From NCBI GenBank assembly GCA_910589415.1, contig OU342632.1, positions 38,143,637 to 38,207,636 of the forward strand: DNA of 64,000 bases. Direction: 5' to 3'. The translations under genes were made by a program, and so were the position numbers. Source of the stretch: Malachius bipustulatus. Lineage: Eukaryota; Arthropoda; Insecta; Coleoptera; Melyridae. How positions within the stretch are numbered: the first letter of the stretch is position 1; the number at the start of each line of letters is the position of its first letter. Below the pieces are notes generated by a model that was not told the origin of the DNA, did no database searches, and worked only from the letters and a program-made list of their open reading frames with translations. Below, piece by piece: positions 1 through 11,100 of this stretch.

Positions 1-600
1 CAAAAATTTATCTTTTAAAAACTTTCTTAATACTTTGGCTCCAATTTCTTCGCTGCATGTGTAAAGAATTTTTTTTAAATAAAAAAGTTTCTCGCTGACT
101 AAAAATATCAATACATTTTTGCGTAAAGTTTCAATTACCTTTTGATTTCACAATCAAATATAAAAGTCCTAAAAACAAGATTACCTACCGCCAAAAGAAG
201 CGCTGATGTATGCACTTCAATTAAAAAAAAAATAGATTCGTCGATAGCTCAATTAGTTTTAAAGATATGACAATTTACATTTTTAAAAAGCAATTTTTCC
301 GAATTACTAATTTTTCAATTTTTTCGAATTTAAAAAGTGGTGACCTACGGAAAAAGGTGGTAAAAGTCCATTTCTTGTTGGAAGTAGTCAAATACACCAT
401 ACGTATAAGTGGCAGCTGGTTATACGCCGAAAAAAAAACAACACATTTTTCGTCTCATTTCGCTCCACTACACGTATATTAACTAACGTGTCTGCGCACT
501 AACCAGTTCTGGCCAAGCTCTCGCCTTACTATAAAATTTATACCGGACCATTATTATTGTACTTCCTTATTTCAAGAGTTACCGATTAGGTTAAATTAGC
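1..600. other. AT-rich sequence, nothing recognised
   Basis: AT-rich DNA with short A and T runs. The only open frames are short and low-complexity. I see no gene, RNA or clear repeat boundary here. Confidence 0.5.
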
Positions 601-1271
601 AAAGTTGTGCAAAATTTTGCTAATACTTTTTAAGAATTTGAAACAAAATTTAGGATAACTTCAGTCGTTGCTGAAATATCCTGAAAAAACTGAAAACTCG
701 AGATTTATTTATTTTAAAAATATCTCTATAATATCTAGAATATCATTTTTATCATCGAAAGTAAGTTAACAATTTTTTGTAGGTTCATAAAAGTCGTTAA
801 GAGCTGGGTGAGGCGAAAGAAAGATTCGGTGGAAATATTTTCTTCTTTTCTTAAAACAAAAAGAAATAAAATTTTCATAAATAAAGTAAAATTTAAATTT
901 ATTTTATTTTTTAAATATTTAGTAAATTGATTTTTTTATATCGAATGACATTCAAAAACAGTACGGCGATCATAAGAAAACCAAAAGTTGACTATGAAAA
1001 CTCTAGGATCTAGTCGGATTTGAAAGTTCTTAAATCAGTCAGAGCTCATGACGATTTATGAACCTAAAAAAATTAATTAATTCAATATCGAAAAAGATAT
1101 TATTTCTAAAATAAATAAATCGATTTTTTGTTTTTTTCTGCATATTCCAGCAATATACACAGCTGCCCTAATTTTTTTTGCAAGATTCTGGAATAAGTAT
1201 TCTGTACAACTTCGACAATTTAGCCAATCTGTAACTCTTAAAATAACAAAGTTTTCAATGCAACAATAGTA

Positions 1272-1465
1272 GACTAATATCACCTATACATTAGTATGGA
1301 AAATGTGTACAGTAACTGACAGTACTAAAAATGCAATTTCGGAGAAGCGGCAAGCGGAAAAATTTTCTCGCAACGAAAGTTTCTGCTTACTGCTTCTCTG
1401 AAATTACTTTGTTGGAAATGTCAGTTACTGCACACAATTTCCGTACCGATGTATAGTCCTAATCA
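1272..1465. repeat. imperfect hairpin / small foldback MITE
   Basis: The two halves pair along nearly their whole length. The left arm reads gcagtaactgaca-type sequence followed by agaagcggcaagcgg. The right arm is the diverged reverse complement, with ccgcttgcc replaced by gcttactgc. Arms are roughly 85 bases around a short A/T-rich loop. It looks like a small non-autonomous foldback element and has no coding content. Confidence 0.6.
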
Positions 1466-1601
1466 TTATAAATGATTAGAACAAAATACAAAGTTTTTTT
1501 TAAGCAGAGATTTTTTGCTCTCAAAAGTTTTTTTTTTACAAATCAAAAATAAAGACTTTTCATTAGAAAATTGTATATATTGAAACAATTGCCGACGAAG
1601 T

Positions 1602-1880
1602 ATATTATTATTTAGATTATTATAGGTTTTAGATTCCGACTTGATAGTTTTAAAGTTATTAATCGAAAGTTTCAACGTTTCGGGACTGATCATATTTCAT
1701 ATAATTATGTATTTTATATTTGAATCTTTATCTTACTGTATAATTTTTTTATTCGTACCAACTTAATAAATGTGATCTACGCTACGGACTAATCAGTCCC
1801 AAAACGTTGAAACTTTTGATTAATAACTTAAAACTATCAAGCCAGAATCTAAAACCTATAATAATCTAAATAATAATAAA
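1602..1880. repeat. inverted repeat with about 90-bp arms
   Basis: The left arm, 1602-1691, runs from tattattatttagattatta to gaaacgttt...gactgat. The right arm, 1789-1880, is its reverse complement with few mismatches, including cagtcccaaaacgttg. The loop is about 97 bp and AT-rich. It follows directly after the 1272-1465 hairpin, so the two may be parts of one larger foldback element. Confidence 0.6.
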
Positions 1881-2329
1881 GATTTTTCTTTCTCATAATA
1901 TTCTGATAATATTCTCATAATATTCTCATAATATTATGATGTACTGGTATACACACAGTGTCCAGTTTAAATGACAGTACCTACATGGGGGTCTTAACAA
2001 CGCTAAGATATACCTATACGAAATCGGTTAGAGATAAAACTGCACAATTTTCTGCTCAGTAAGAAACTGAAAAAATTTGGAATATTTTCATTGGATTCTG
2101 AAAAATCCTGGAAAAACTGAAAATTAGAGATTTCTTATTTTAGCCATATCTTTTTTATTATTGAGAATGTATTACCTAATTATTTTTTGTTGGTTTACAT
2201 ATTTAAGCCGTCACAAGCTACCGATTTGACATTTCAAAAATTTTCAAAGTCGACTAGATCCCATAGTTTTCAAAGTCAACTTTTTTCTTAAGGCCGCCAT
2301 ATTATTTTTTTATGTCGTTTGGTCAACAA

Positions 2330-3887
2330 AAAACGTGAAAACCTAAACTTTAACAAAACAAAACAACTTCTTTCACCGAATTACGTAAAAATATAAAGTC
2401 ATATTACTGGTCTTAGTTGACTCAACGATGAAAATTGTATACGCAGCAGAATGTCATTTGATAATCTAAAATCAAATTATTGTTTCCGATTTTTTTTCAA
2501 GCATGCACAGTTACAGAAATAATGAACTTAGTAGTTCATTAGAACAAGTAGAATCTCGCTGTTCTACGTTGTACGATATGGGGGCAAGTTGTGTATTTTT
2601 GTGCTGATTAGTAATCTGAAAAAAAAATCTTGGCTCTGATCATTAGTTGTCAAAATATTGGAAAAATATACGAAATTACTTTTTTTTATCTAACGACGAA
2701 TCAAGCTAGCCGTTTCTATAATCGAAACATTAGGACACTTTTTTACAATTTTTTTTTGTAATCACTTTTAGATGACGAAAAAACAAGTCGAGGTGCGAGA
2801 AGGATCTCGTCTTTTAAAAATGGATCTCAACTTATTTACAAAATATCATCAAAAGATTTCGCCGCGTGATACGCAAACATATCAGCTCTAGTTGCTTATA
2901 TCTATATTTTCAGTGGACTGAGAAGTAAGTAATATGCGAGGTACCTAATATGAAAAAAAAATTATATAAAAAACAATATGGCTATAAAAAAAATTAAAGA
3001 AGAAAATGAAAATCGTAGAATCGACTTTGAAAAATCTTGAAATGTCATATGGATTTTTACTAATGGTCATTACTAATTTTCTGTAATAAAAAAAGTTTTG
3101 TCTAAATAAAATAAGAAATCTCGAATTTCATATTTTAGCATCTGGCTTAAATTCCATTTCAGATTACAAATTGGGACAAAAATACGCTAATTTCACCCTT
3201 AACCTACTTTCTTTAATTTCCTAATAAAAAAACCGAGATCCCAAACATTTTTTAAATTTTTTATAATAATTTTTTTATTTTTTTCTTATAATGAACTTTT
3301 TATCTTTTATAATACAATAAAGTTTCTGATGCTCGACAAAGATTTCATAAGAACTAGTAAGTATCGACACCCACAATTATTATTAATCGATTTTTATACT
3401 TCGGTACTTATAAATTTCTCGTTCGCACACAATACGCAATAAGAGTAAAGAAAGATTCTGGTCAATCTGAAATCCTGAAGGGCTGGCAGGTGTTTATTTA
3501 ATAATTTTATGTGACTTTACATCCGGTCTGCGTGTAACGATCCTGTAAATCACTACTATTCACCCCAACATACCCAAACCGACCTGACAACAATGTCGGA
3601 TCTGATCTTATAGATAAATTATAAACATATACATATCAAACATCGACATATACAACTTCAGATCTCGGCTTGATTAGTTTATATCACCGGATCTCGTTTA
3701 GTCTAAGTTTTTTGAAGAAAAATTTAAATTTAAAAATTGTTTCCCCTCTCTTGAATTTTATATTGCTAATATAATTTATTAACTATTTGTAAAAAATATA
3801 CTTCAAAAAGTCTGCTCCTTCTGGTGGATCTCGGGTTGTCCTCGATTTAAAACGGATCTCAACTTGGTACAAAAACGTGTATATATA

Positions 3888-3890
<3 letters not shown>
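2330..3890. other. AT-rich intergenic sequence
   Basis: No convincing coding frame, RNA or new repeat is seen, apart from an inverted match near 3010-3130 to the family at 600-2330. Long A and T runs are common. Confidence 0.45.

Positions 3891-3923
<33 letters not shown>
3880..3923. repeat. (TA)n followed by a 32-base T run at the palindrome edge
   Basis: A short TA run leads into an unbroken run of T that abuts the left end of the palindrome at 3924. On the opposite strand it reads as a poly(A) tail directly following the element. Confidence 0.7.
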
Positions 3924-3926
<3 letters not shown>

Positions 3927-3989
3927 GGGCATATCGCTCTAACCTAGGGCTTCCTGAGGCAGACCTGACACGCAGAGCCATCCAGTCAT

Positions 3990-4049
3990 CTCGAAGCTGC
4001 AGACAACGTTGTTTCGGTCTCTTAGACCTCATCAGTACAGCACATCGAG
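3990..4049 (-). ncRNA. hammerhead ribozyme, type I (inverted copy)
   Basis: This is the mirror image of the ribozyme at 4755-4814 and carries the same core: CUGAUGA, a 5-bp stem II with an AAG loop, GAAA, a very short stem III and a cleavage site after UC. It lies on the minus strand and would give self-cleaving RNA only from minus-strand transcription. See the plus-strand copy for the pairing. Confidence 0.75.
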
Positions 4050-4754
4050 AAATAACTAGAGGATGCATGCCAGGCCACCACAGGAAGCCAACTATAAGAA
4101 TAAAGAGGTGACACGGAACTCCGTGACCTCAATAGTTGGTTGCCATCTACCGACGGATACAAGAACTAAACGGCAGCACGCTACCAGCTTTGTGTCCATC
4201 AGGAATAGGCAGCCCACAGTTCGGGGCATTACCATCCGTCGGGCGGTGCTGGTTAGCTACCGATAGATGTCTCTCGCCAAAGCCCATGGTTATTACAATA
4301 ATAATGATAATGTTAATGAGCGCAAAGAATTAAAAATTCAAAATAATTTTTACGGGCATATCGCTCTAACCTAGGGCTTCCTGAGGCAGACCTGACATCA
4401 GACCTGTGTCAGGTCTGCCTCAGGAAGCCCTAGGTTAGAGCGATATGCCCGTAAAAATTATTTTGAATTTTTAATTCTTTGCGCTCATTAACATTATCAT
4501 TATTATTGTAATAACCATGGGCTTTGGCGAGAGACATCTATCGGTAGCTAACCAGCACCGCCCGACGGATGGTAATGCCCCGAACTGTGGGCTGCCTATT
4601 CCTGATGGACACAAAGCTGGTAGCGTGCTGCCGTTTAGTTCTTGTATCCGTCGGTAGATGGCAACCAACTATTGAGGTCACGGAGTTCCGTGTCACCTCT
4701 TTATTCTTATAGTTGGCTTCCTGTGGTGGCCTGGCATGCATCCTCTAGTTATTT

Positions 4755-4814
4755 CTCGATGTGCTGTACTGATGAGGTCTAAGAGACCGAAACAACGTTG
4801 TCTGCAGCTTCGAG
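4755..4814 (+). ncRNA. hammerhead self-cleaving ribozyme, type I
   Basis: All conserved parts are visible. The core CUGAUGA is at 4769-4775. Stem II is GGUCU (4776-4780) pairing AGACC (4784-4788) across an AAG loop, followed by GAAA at 4789-4792. Stem III is the minimal CAA/UUG around a CG turn (4793-4800), closed by the A15.1-U16.1 pair at 4792/4801. The predicted cleavage site follows C4802 (H17). Stem I pairs GCUGUA (4763-4768) with UGCAGC (4803-4808). After an internal loop (UGU / U), CUCGA (4755-4759) pairs with UCGAG (4810-4814). The internal loop in stem I and the stem II loop are where such ribozymes usually make their tertiary contact. Very short stem III is typical of hammerheads in Penelope-like elements and retrozymes. 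Activity is inferred, not shown. Confidence 0.85.
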
Positions 4815-4921
4815 ATGACTGGATGGCTCTGCGTGTCAGGTCTGCCTCAGGAAGCCCTAGGTTAGAGCGATATGCCCGTAAAAATTATTTTGAATTTTTA
4901 ATTCTTTGCGCTCATTAACAT

Positions 4922-4933
4922 TATCATTATATT

Positions 4934-4970
<37 letters not shown>

Positions 4971-4972
4971 AT
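4922..4972. repeat. (TA)n microsatellite
   Basis: About 50 bases of TA repeats with a few interrupting T residues, directly after the palindrome. Confidence 0.85.
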
Positions 4973-6600
4973 TTCTCCAAAATCGCGAAATTTCGATTTT
5001 CAAAACGCTCCTGTAGCTTTATCTTTCAAGATTAGTGAATGAAATTTTGGATCCTTGTAAAGCTTTGGAACGACGTTAGATTTTCGTTGAAAAAAATTCC
5101 TAAAGTCGCGTTACTTCTACAGGGTGTCCTTTCAAAATTCCCCATATCCCGTTTTTGTCATCTCATTTCAGGTCGCAGTTTTCAATCTAGGGGACTGAAA
5201 TTTTTGTGGGAGTAAGATATATATAAGAACTGGTCTGGTATTGTACTTGAGCAAAATCGGTCTAGCGGTTTCAAAATGGCGGTCATTTTAATTTTTGAAA
5301 AATTTGCTAATATTTGAACCCCTGTATGAGCAAGATGGAAAAAAACTTTGAAACCAAATCAACAGGGTTTGAAGAAAATTGTTTCAAATTTAATTTAATG
5401 TAACAAAATTTACATTACTTTTATTAATAAGCCAGTGGCGTGGATAGGAAAGTGGTAAAAATGGCTAAATTTCCCTAACAATTTATGAGCACATTTTTGA
5501 AGCAATTGAACTGAAATTTTTACAGTAGATAATTATACTAATAGCCTTTAACACTTAAAAATTTCAAGAAGTGAGTAAGAAAAATGGCCGAGATATTCGA
5601 TTTTTTTTTACATGATGTTTATTTCTCTAAAATTTTAAAAACGCTCCTGTAGCTTCACCTTTCAAGATTAATGAACGAAATTTTTTACTCTTGTGAAACT
5701 TAGAGATGACGTTTGATTTTCGTAAAAATAATTTTCCTAAAGTTTTGTTACTTTTACAGGGTGTCCCTCCAAATTTCCAAAAAAAAAACCGGTCATGGAG
5801 GCACGGTTTCTGGTCGCAGTTTTCAATTTAGGGGGCTGAAATTTTTTTTGTAGTAATATAACTGCAAGTAGTCGGTCTTGAGTAAAATCGGAATAGCCGT
5901 TCCAAAATGGCTGCCTTTTAAATTTTAGGAAAAATTGATAGATTTTGAACCTCTAAATAAGCAAGTTAGAAACAAAAACTTTTAAGCAAAATTAGCATTA
6001 TTGGAAGAATAGTTCTTGAAATTTGAGTTATTGCAATAAAATTTGCATTTTTTTATTATTAAGCCAGTGGCATGGGTAGGAAAAGGGTAAAAAAGGCTAA
6101 ATTTCTATAGCCGTTTATTCTATTTTTCTATTTTTATACGAATCGAACTGAAATTTTTCCAATAGATAACTATACTAATAACCCTTAACTCTGAAAATTT
6201 TCAAGAAGCAAATAAGAAAAATGGCGGAGATATTCGAATAATTTTTAAATTATGTTTATTCCTCTAAAATTTCAAATTTTCAGTTTTCAAAGCTCCCTTT
6301 TCACTTTTTCAGTTCTATTGAAGGTAGTGTAAAAAATAGTATTTTTTAGGTAAAGTCAGCCAGTGGCGGGCAAAGGAAAAGGGGCAAAATTGTTCAGTTT
6401 TACCATTTATTTTGGTTTTGTTAAATTTAAAAATCCATTCTAAGGCACGTTTTCAAACGAAGTGAAATGCAATTTTCACAGTAAACCACTACGCTAATAT
6501 GACCTGACTAGGGAAAATTTCAGAAAGCCAATTTAAAAAGCGGTCAAAATATTCATAAATTGGATCGCATAAAAATACACTATTTCTGCGATTGATGCGC
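4970..6600. repeat. decayed tandem array, about 640-bp period, 2.5 copies
   Basis: Three successive segments start near 4970, 5617 and 6245. Shared landmarks are acgctcctgtagctt (about 4995 and 5640), acagggtgtcc (5118 and 5757), gccagtggc (about 5432, 6065 and 6357), and an end motif like atggccgagatattcga. The third copy lacks most of its middle, so its gccagtggc lies only about 110 bp in. Copies are clearly diverged. No transposase is seen. Confidence 0.6.
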
Positions 6601-7292
6601 AAGAAGGTTTTTAAAAGTTAAATACAGAGTGGCCCAAAAAAGATAGTTCGTTTTGAATGTGTTCAAGGTACCGCAGGTGGCGCCCTCTAAATTTTACAAT
6701 AAAAATGATTGCAGTTTTTAATTTTTCACCCCACAAAAGCCCCTTCAGCCGAATATTGTGAAAATACACCAATTATTAAAAAAGTTATTTAAGAAAAACG
6801 GAAACCAAATTGACCTTTTGACACCCTGTATCTCCGAAATCATCCACTTTTGGACAGAGATAAGTTGGGTTAGATCGGCTTATTTAGGCCTCAGGAATTT
6901 GTGGTAGCTTTTTTTCCGCACCTTTCAGAGACACCCTGTATAACTTAACTATTAACACGATTTTACAGTTTTTTACAGATCACACTCTACAGAAAAGTAT
7001 GAAAGTAATAATTAATAAATTGTTGGGTAAATGGTTGTTACACTTTAAAAAATTCGTGCCGGCACTGGTACGACATTTAATATTTTTCTGAATCAAGATT
7101 TTCGAATCCTCGTGAGGAACATAGATACGCATGCAATAGGATTCGTGGTGTTTTCCTAACCCTTTTTACAAATAAATGACCCAAACACTCTGATGATGCT
7201 TTGTAGATAAAGGTACGAATTTGAATAGCTTATTTTCAATTTTTAATGAAAAACACAAAAAAATTAGAGCTCGAACAGGACAGGTATAGTGA
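6600..7292. other. TE-derived tail and intergenic sequence
   Basis: This contains two CACCCTGTAT motifs (about 6829 and 6943), the usual terminal motif of foldback elements in this window, and gagtggcccaaaaaag near 6627. They are probably ends of old elements related to the preceding array. No coding sequence is recognised. Confidence 0.4.
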
Positions 7293-8135
7293 TATACCGA
7301 GTGACAAGTTTCAAAGCAGAACATAGGCGAATAGCACGGGAAATCACATATTTGCAGTTTATTTCTCACCACTTTTTTCTACAAGAACGGTAATGGTGTC
7401 TATCGAAAGAGAATTATTTTCTGAACATGCTGATACCAAAATACCTACAAATTAACAGTTTTATATCATGACAGAATATTTTAAACATTTTCAAAATTAA
7501 AAGATGAGCAGCCATGACATGCTAAATTCGGACAACTTTTTCACTGTCAAAGCAAATATTTTCAATTATTTAATTTATTTTTTTTTAATTAATATTCCCA
7601 CCCTTTTATAAATTGCGCTTCGAACTTGTCCAAGCTGTTGGTTATTAACGAGTGCACATTCGGCCACCACGAGCTCTGTAAATTTTATTTTTAAGGTAAC
7701 CCAAGATCTCAAGAAAAGTCACAACATGGATAAGGTGCTAAATCGGGAGATCTAATAGTATCGGCCAATTAATAGTACCACGGCGATAAACACGCATTAG
7801 AATAGCTATTATTATTATTATTATTCATTGACAATCTTTGCAGGGAAACGTGTATCAGTAATCAAAAATATTTGTTTTGACAGTAACAAAATTATTCGAA
7901 TTAGGCATGTCATAGCCGCTCACACTTTTAATTTTGAAAATGTTTAAGTTAATTCTGTCACCATAAAGAAACTGTTAATTGTTCAGTATTTGGTATCAGC
8001 ATGCTCAGAAAACAATTCTCTTTCGATAGACACCAATACCATTCTTGTAGATAAAAGTGGTGAGAAATAAACCACAAATATGTGATTTCCAATGCTATTC
8101 GCCTATGTTCTGTTTTGAAACTTGTCATACGGTAT
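7293..8135. mobile_element. MITE with about 170-bp terminal inverted repeats
   Basis: The left arm, about 7293-7460, and right arm, about 7965-8135, are reverse complements with roughly one mismatch per 12 bases (shared cctatgttctg, tctatcgaaagagaatt, catgctgatacca). The 500-bp interior is AT-rich and includes an (ATT)n tract at about 7807-7828. No open frame of note, so it is non-autonomous. The superfamily is not assigned. Confidence 0.75.
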
Positions 8136-11100
8136 AGAGTACAAAAAAATCACTTTAGGATCATGGGATGAGTTATAATTATTATTAAAGGATTAACAAA
8201 TGAAACGATGACATAAAAAACTTTGTTTTATTGTCAAGAAAACACTTATAAATTTTACACTGTAATGAATGATAAAAAAGGCATCTGACAGGTAGAGTAA
8301 CACTACATTTACTATTTGAAATTAAAAATGGGCAAAGTTAAATCAACCTATTTAATAGAAAAATTTGGCAGTGACTACGAGTAATAATTAAGAGTTGAGA
8401 GTCTTGATTGGTACATACGATGGGTTCTGGAGTTACAAAAAAAAAAACAGGTGTTGACAGTTTTTTCAGGGATCGATGATCGATCCTTTTCTTTCTATTG
8501 TATTACATCTAAGATACATTTACATTAAATTGACATTGGTCTGGTAGAAAAAAGTCCAAAAAGCAATCCCAAAGAATAGGTGGTAAATCCCAAGAGCGAG
8601 TCTTCAATATCTGAAAAGAAGTCTTCAAAACAAGGAAGAAACTGCAAAATACTAAGGTGGCGCCTATAAAATCCCAAGACGGGTCAATAAATCCCAATGG
8701 GGGTTATTGTCAATAAATTTTTAAGACGAGGGTGGGGTGGACGATAAAATGTCAATAACGAGGATGACACCAGAGTGGATTACAAAGATATTAGCAGATT
8801 TGGCAATATGACGGGAGCCGGGTAATACGTTATTATAATGTTTGACGGTTTTCTAACTATCGATGGTCTGCGAAACTACTGCGGGAAATGTTCAAATGCA
8901 AATAAAAATTACACTGGAACACTTTTCCAGGTATAGTTTGAAAAAACAAAACTGTTACAAGTTGGTAATGAGGCACTATTTTTTATAAAAGACTCAAAGA
9001 ATATTAGACTAGAATGAAAATTTGAGTCAATAAATAATAATTATAAGGCAATGCAGCATTAAAAAAAACTCTAAATTTTCAGCGAACACTATGTTTTCTT
9101 GAAAGGCTCATAATATGATAGAACGATAGAACTGCAAGATTGCCATATTAAATTGCAACATATAAATTTACGGGTAAATAATTCAGGCTATAATCTTGCG
9201 ATATACGAGAATAAATATCATACTGAAATCACCTTTGCAACGACATTATAATAATAATCATGCATGGAACTGTTGTGCTAGTAAACCGATAACTCTGGTA
9301 GCAATGTAGGTGTGATATGCCTGTAGCGATCTTGGATATAACTAAGCTGTCTCGTGGATGATACACGGCGCTGTAAATCATCTCAACTCACCCCTTGGAT
9401 GCAGGGGTGACTTCTGTGCCTGAGTGTGTGTATATACGAGTGTATATCCAGAACCGCACGAATGATGCACTGCTTTCCACCTAATAAACTTTTACAAGAC
9501 TTGCTTTAGTACTGGGTACTGCAGTTATTAGAATATTTTTTTGTTAACAAACCCTTTGAGAAAAGCGTAACACCCTCCACTTTCTATGCCACTGGTAGTA
9601 GGAAACTACGCAATTTGAACTACGCTTTTCATAGAGAACTACTATTTTATACAGCAAATTCAAAAAATTGTATGGAAAAAAGCAGAACGCTGATTAGGAA
9701 ACAATATTCAATACAGACACAATGTATTATCTTCAAATCAAATTATGATACACCTATACTAACTAACTTCAGGGTATTAGATATTTTTGGAGGTCGTGAT
9801 CCTGAAACCGTTGATGATGGCTTCAAATATATTTCCCATAGCCACAGTTGTTTTATTCAGTGCTGTAGGGTGCAGTTAGATGAAACGACCAATCAATATG
9901 ATAATTAAGTGAATTAATTTTAAGTGGTGTAAAACCCCGCATTTACCAGAGGCATCTCGAAATAACGCCCATAGACCGCACTATATAGATGTTATCAATC
10001 TATTAGGAGGTCAGCCGAGTGGATAAAGTCACGTAGGGAATTTATGTTGCAATGGGAAATAAATTCCCTTAGTAGCGTTTCGTTTCTCAAATAAAACTTA
10101 AACTCTCCTATTCAATTTAATACCTAAACTTGTGTTACGATTTATAGATTTTCATTAAATTTTATAAGTAAGGTATGTAAGGGTCGGATATAGACCAGAT
10201 GCTAGCTGTATAAACCAGATCACGTGGACAAGTTTAGCCTCGAGTTATTGAGACTGCATCAGAATAATAATAATTATGGAAGAATAGATTTAAGTATTCA
10301 AATGGCATATTGATGATATTCTTGTGGAAAACTCATATTACCTTAAATCAGCATGGAACTCTATTTATAGGTACATACAATCTATATAAAAAAAAATTGT
10401 TCTACGTCACCACAAACTGGAATTTTGAACACTTTTACTGAATAAAATACAAAATAAAGTCCAAAAATATAACTTCGTAAAATACAAATTTCAAGAGTTA
10501 TTTTTTAAATTGCAATTAAAAAAAAAAAGAAAACAGCAAGAGAAAGAGATAAAAAACGAAAAAAGGGAAAATCGCATTTTGACGAATAACTCGGTGACAA
10601 ACGACGATATCAAATTCTAGTTTTCTCCATTGACCATCCTTTTTTTCCCTCGATTTCCTCGAGAGCCGTCCGATCAAGATCTCCGAAAGCACCTAAGCCC
10701 AATGGGCTGATTATTGTGCTTATTCCTTTTACTTCATGTTACCCATTGCATGATTGTCAGCCTTTCCCTTATTATTTTGTACAGCCCTTCATCAGTGGAT
10801 GAGTGTCATACTCTTCTAACTATTTAGTTGAAAATGCCCTCAGCTGTCATTGCAGTGAGGAGATTTTTTCTCTCTTCTGGACATTTCTAATGTCCAATCG
10901 TAATTAAAGAACTTGGAAACTATTTAGCCCAATCAAATATAGGTTTCTCTTAACGAAATTCGTAGTAGATCCTAAATCCACATTTTTTTACTTGAGTTTA
11001 TCATCTTCTTTTTTTTATTGACCATTTAGTGTCAAACATTTATTTATTGATTTTTGCTTATAAAATAAAAAAAAAAACTAAAAGAGCAAGTAAATGCTGT

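Larger units (their letters stand above)
600..2330. repeat. cluster of old, overlapping inverted and direct repeats
   Basis: Several degenerate copies of one repeat family lie here. The stretch around 640-800 resembles 2090-2220 in the same orientation (shared pieces such as cctgaaaaaactgaaaa). The stretch 955-1065 resembles 2200-2320 in the opposite orientation (shared ggatctagtcg and aaagttgact). A third, inverted match lies near 3010-3130. Divergence is high and the original element ends cannot be fixed by eye. Two tight hairpins, listed separately, sit inside. Confidence 0.5.
3924..4930. mobile_element. long palindromic retroelement-like repeat (Penelope-LTR or retrozyme-like), two inverted units
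   Basis: Arms 3924-4397 and 4407-4880 are reverse complements about a centre at 4402 with a 9-base loop (position x pairs with 8804-x). The arms are near-perfect: the short peptides they could encode are identical on the two strands. Within each arm the first 47 or so bases recur 427 bp further on (3924/4351, and inverted 4407/4834), so each arm is one 427-bp unit plus the start of a second. On the right the second unit runs to 4930 and stops in a TA microsatellite. On the left a T run abuts. Each unit contains a hammerhead ribozyme motif. Small repeats of this design are known as Penelope-like pseudo-LTRs and as retrozymes, and I cannot separate these without homologous copies. The short frames inside do not resemble proteins. 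Given the near-perfect arms, an assembly foldback artefact must be considered. Confidence 0.7.

Noticed and set aside
4063..4741. Identical 65-69-codon frames on both strands of the palindrome as genes
   Set aside because: They are identical only because the arms are inverted copies. They overlap the ribozyme unit and resemble no protein.
5432..6370. hAT element ends suggested by CAGTGGCG motifs (also at 12306 and 27551)
   Set aside because: The short motif recurs without inverted partners or 8-bp duplications.
9615..9908. 97-codon frame as a gene
   Set aside because: Starts at TTG and shows no recognisable motif. The length is within chance for AT-rich DNA of this size.
10011..10060. tRNA gene suggested by gccgagtggataaag
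   Set aside because: Box A-like only. No box B and no cloverleaf could be drawn.
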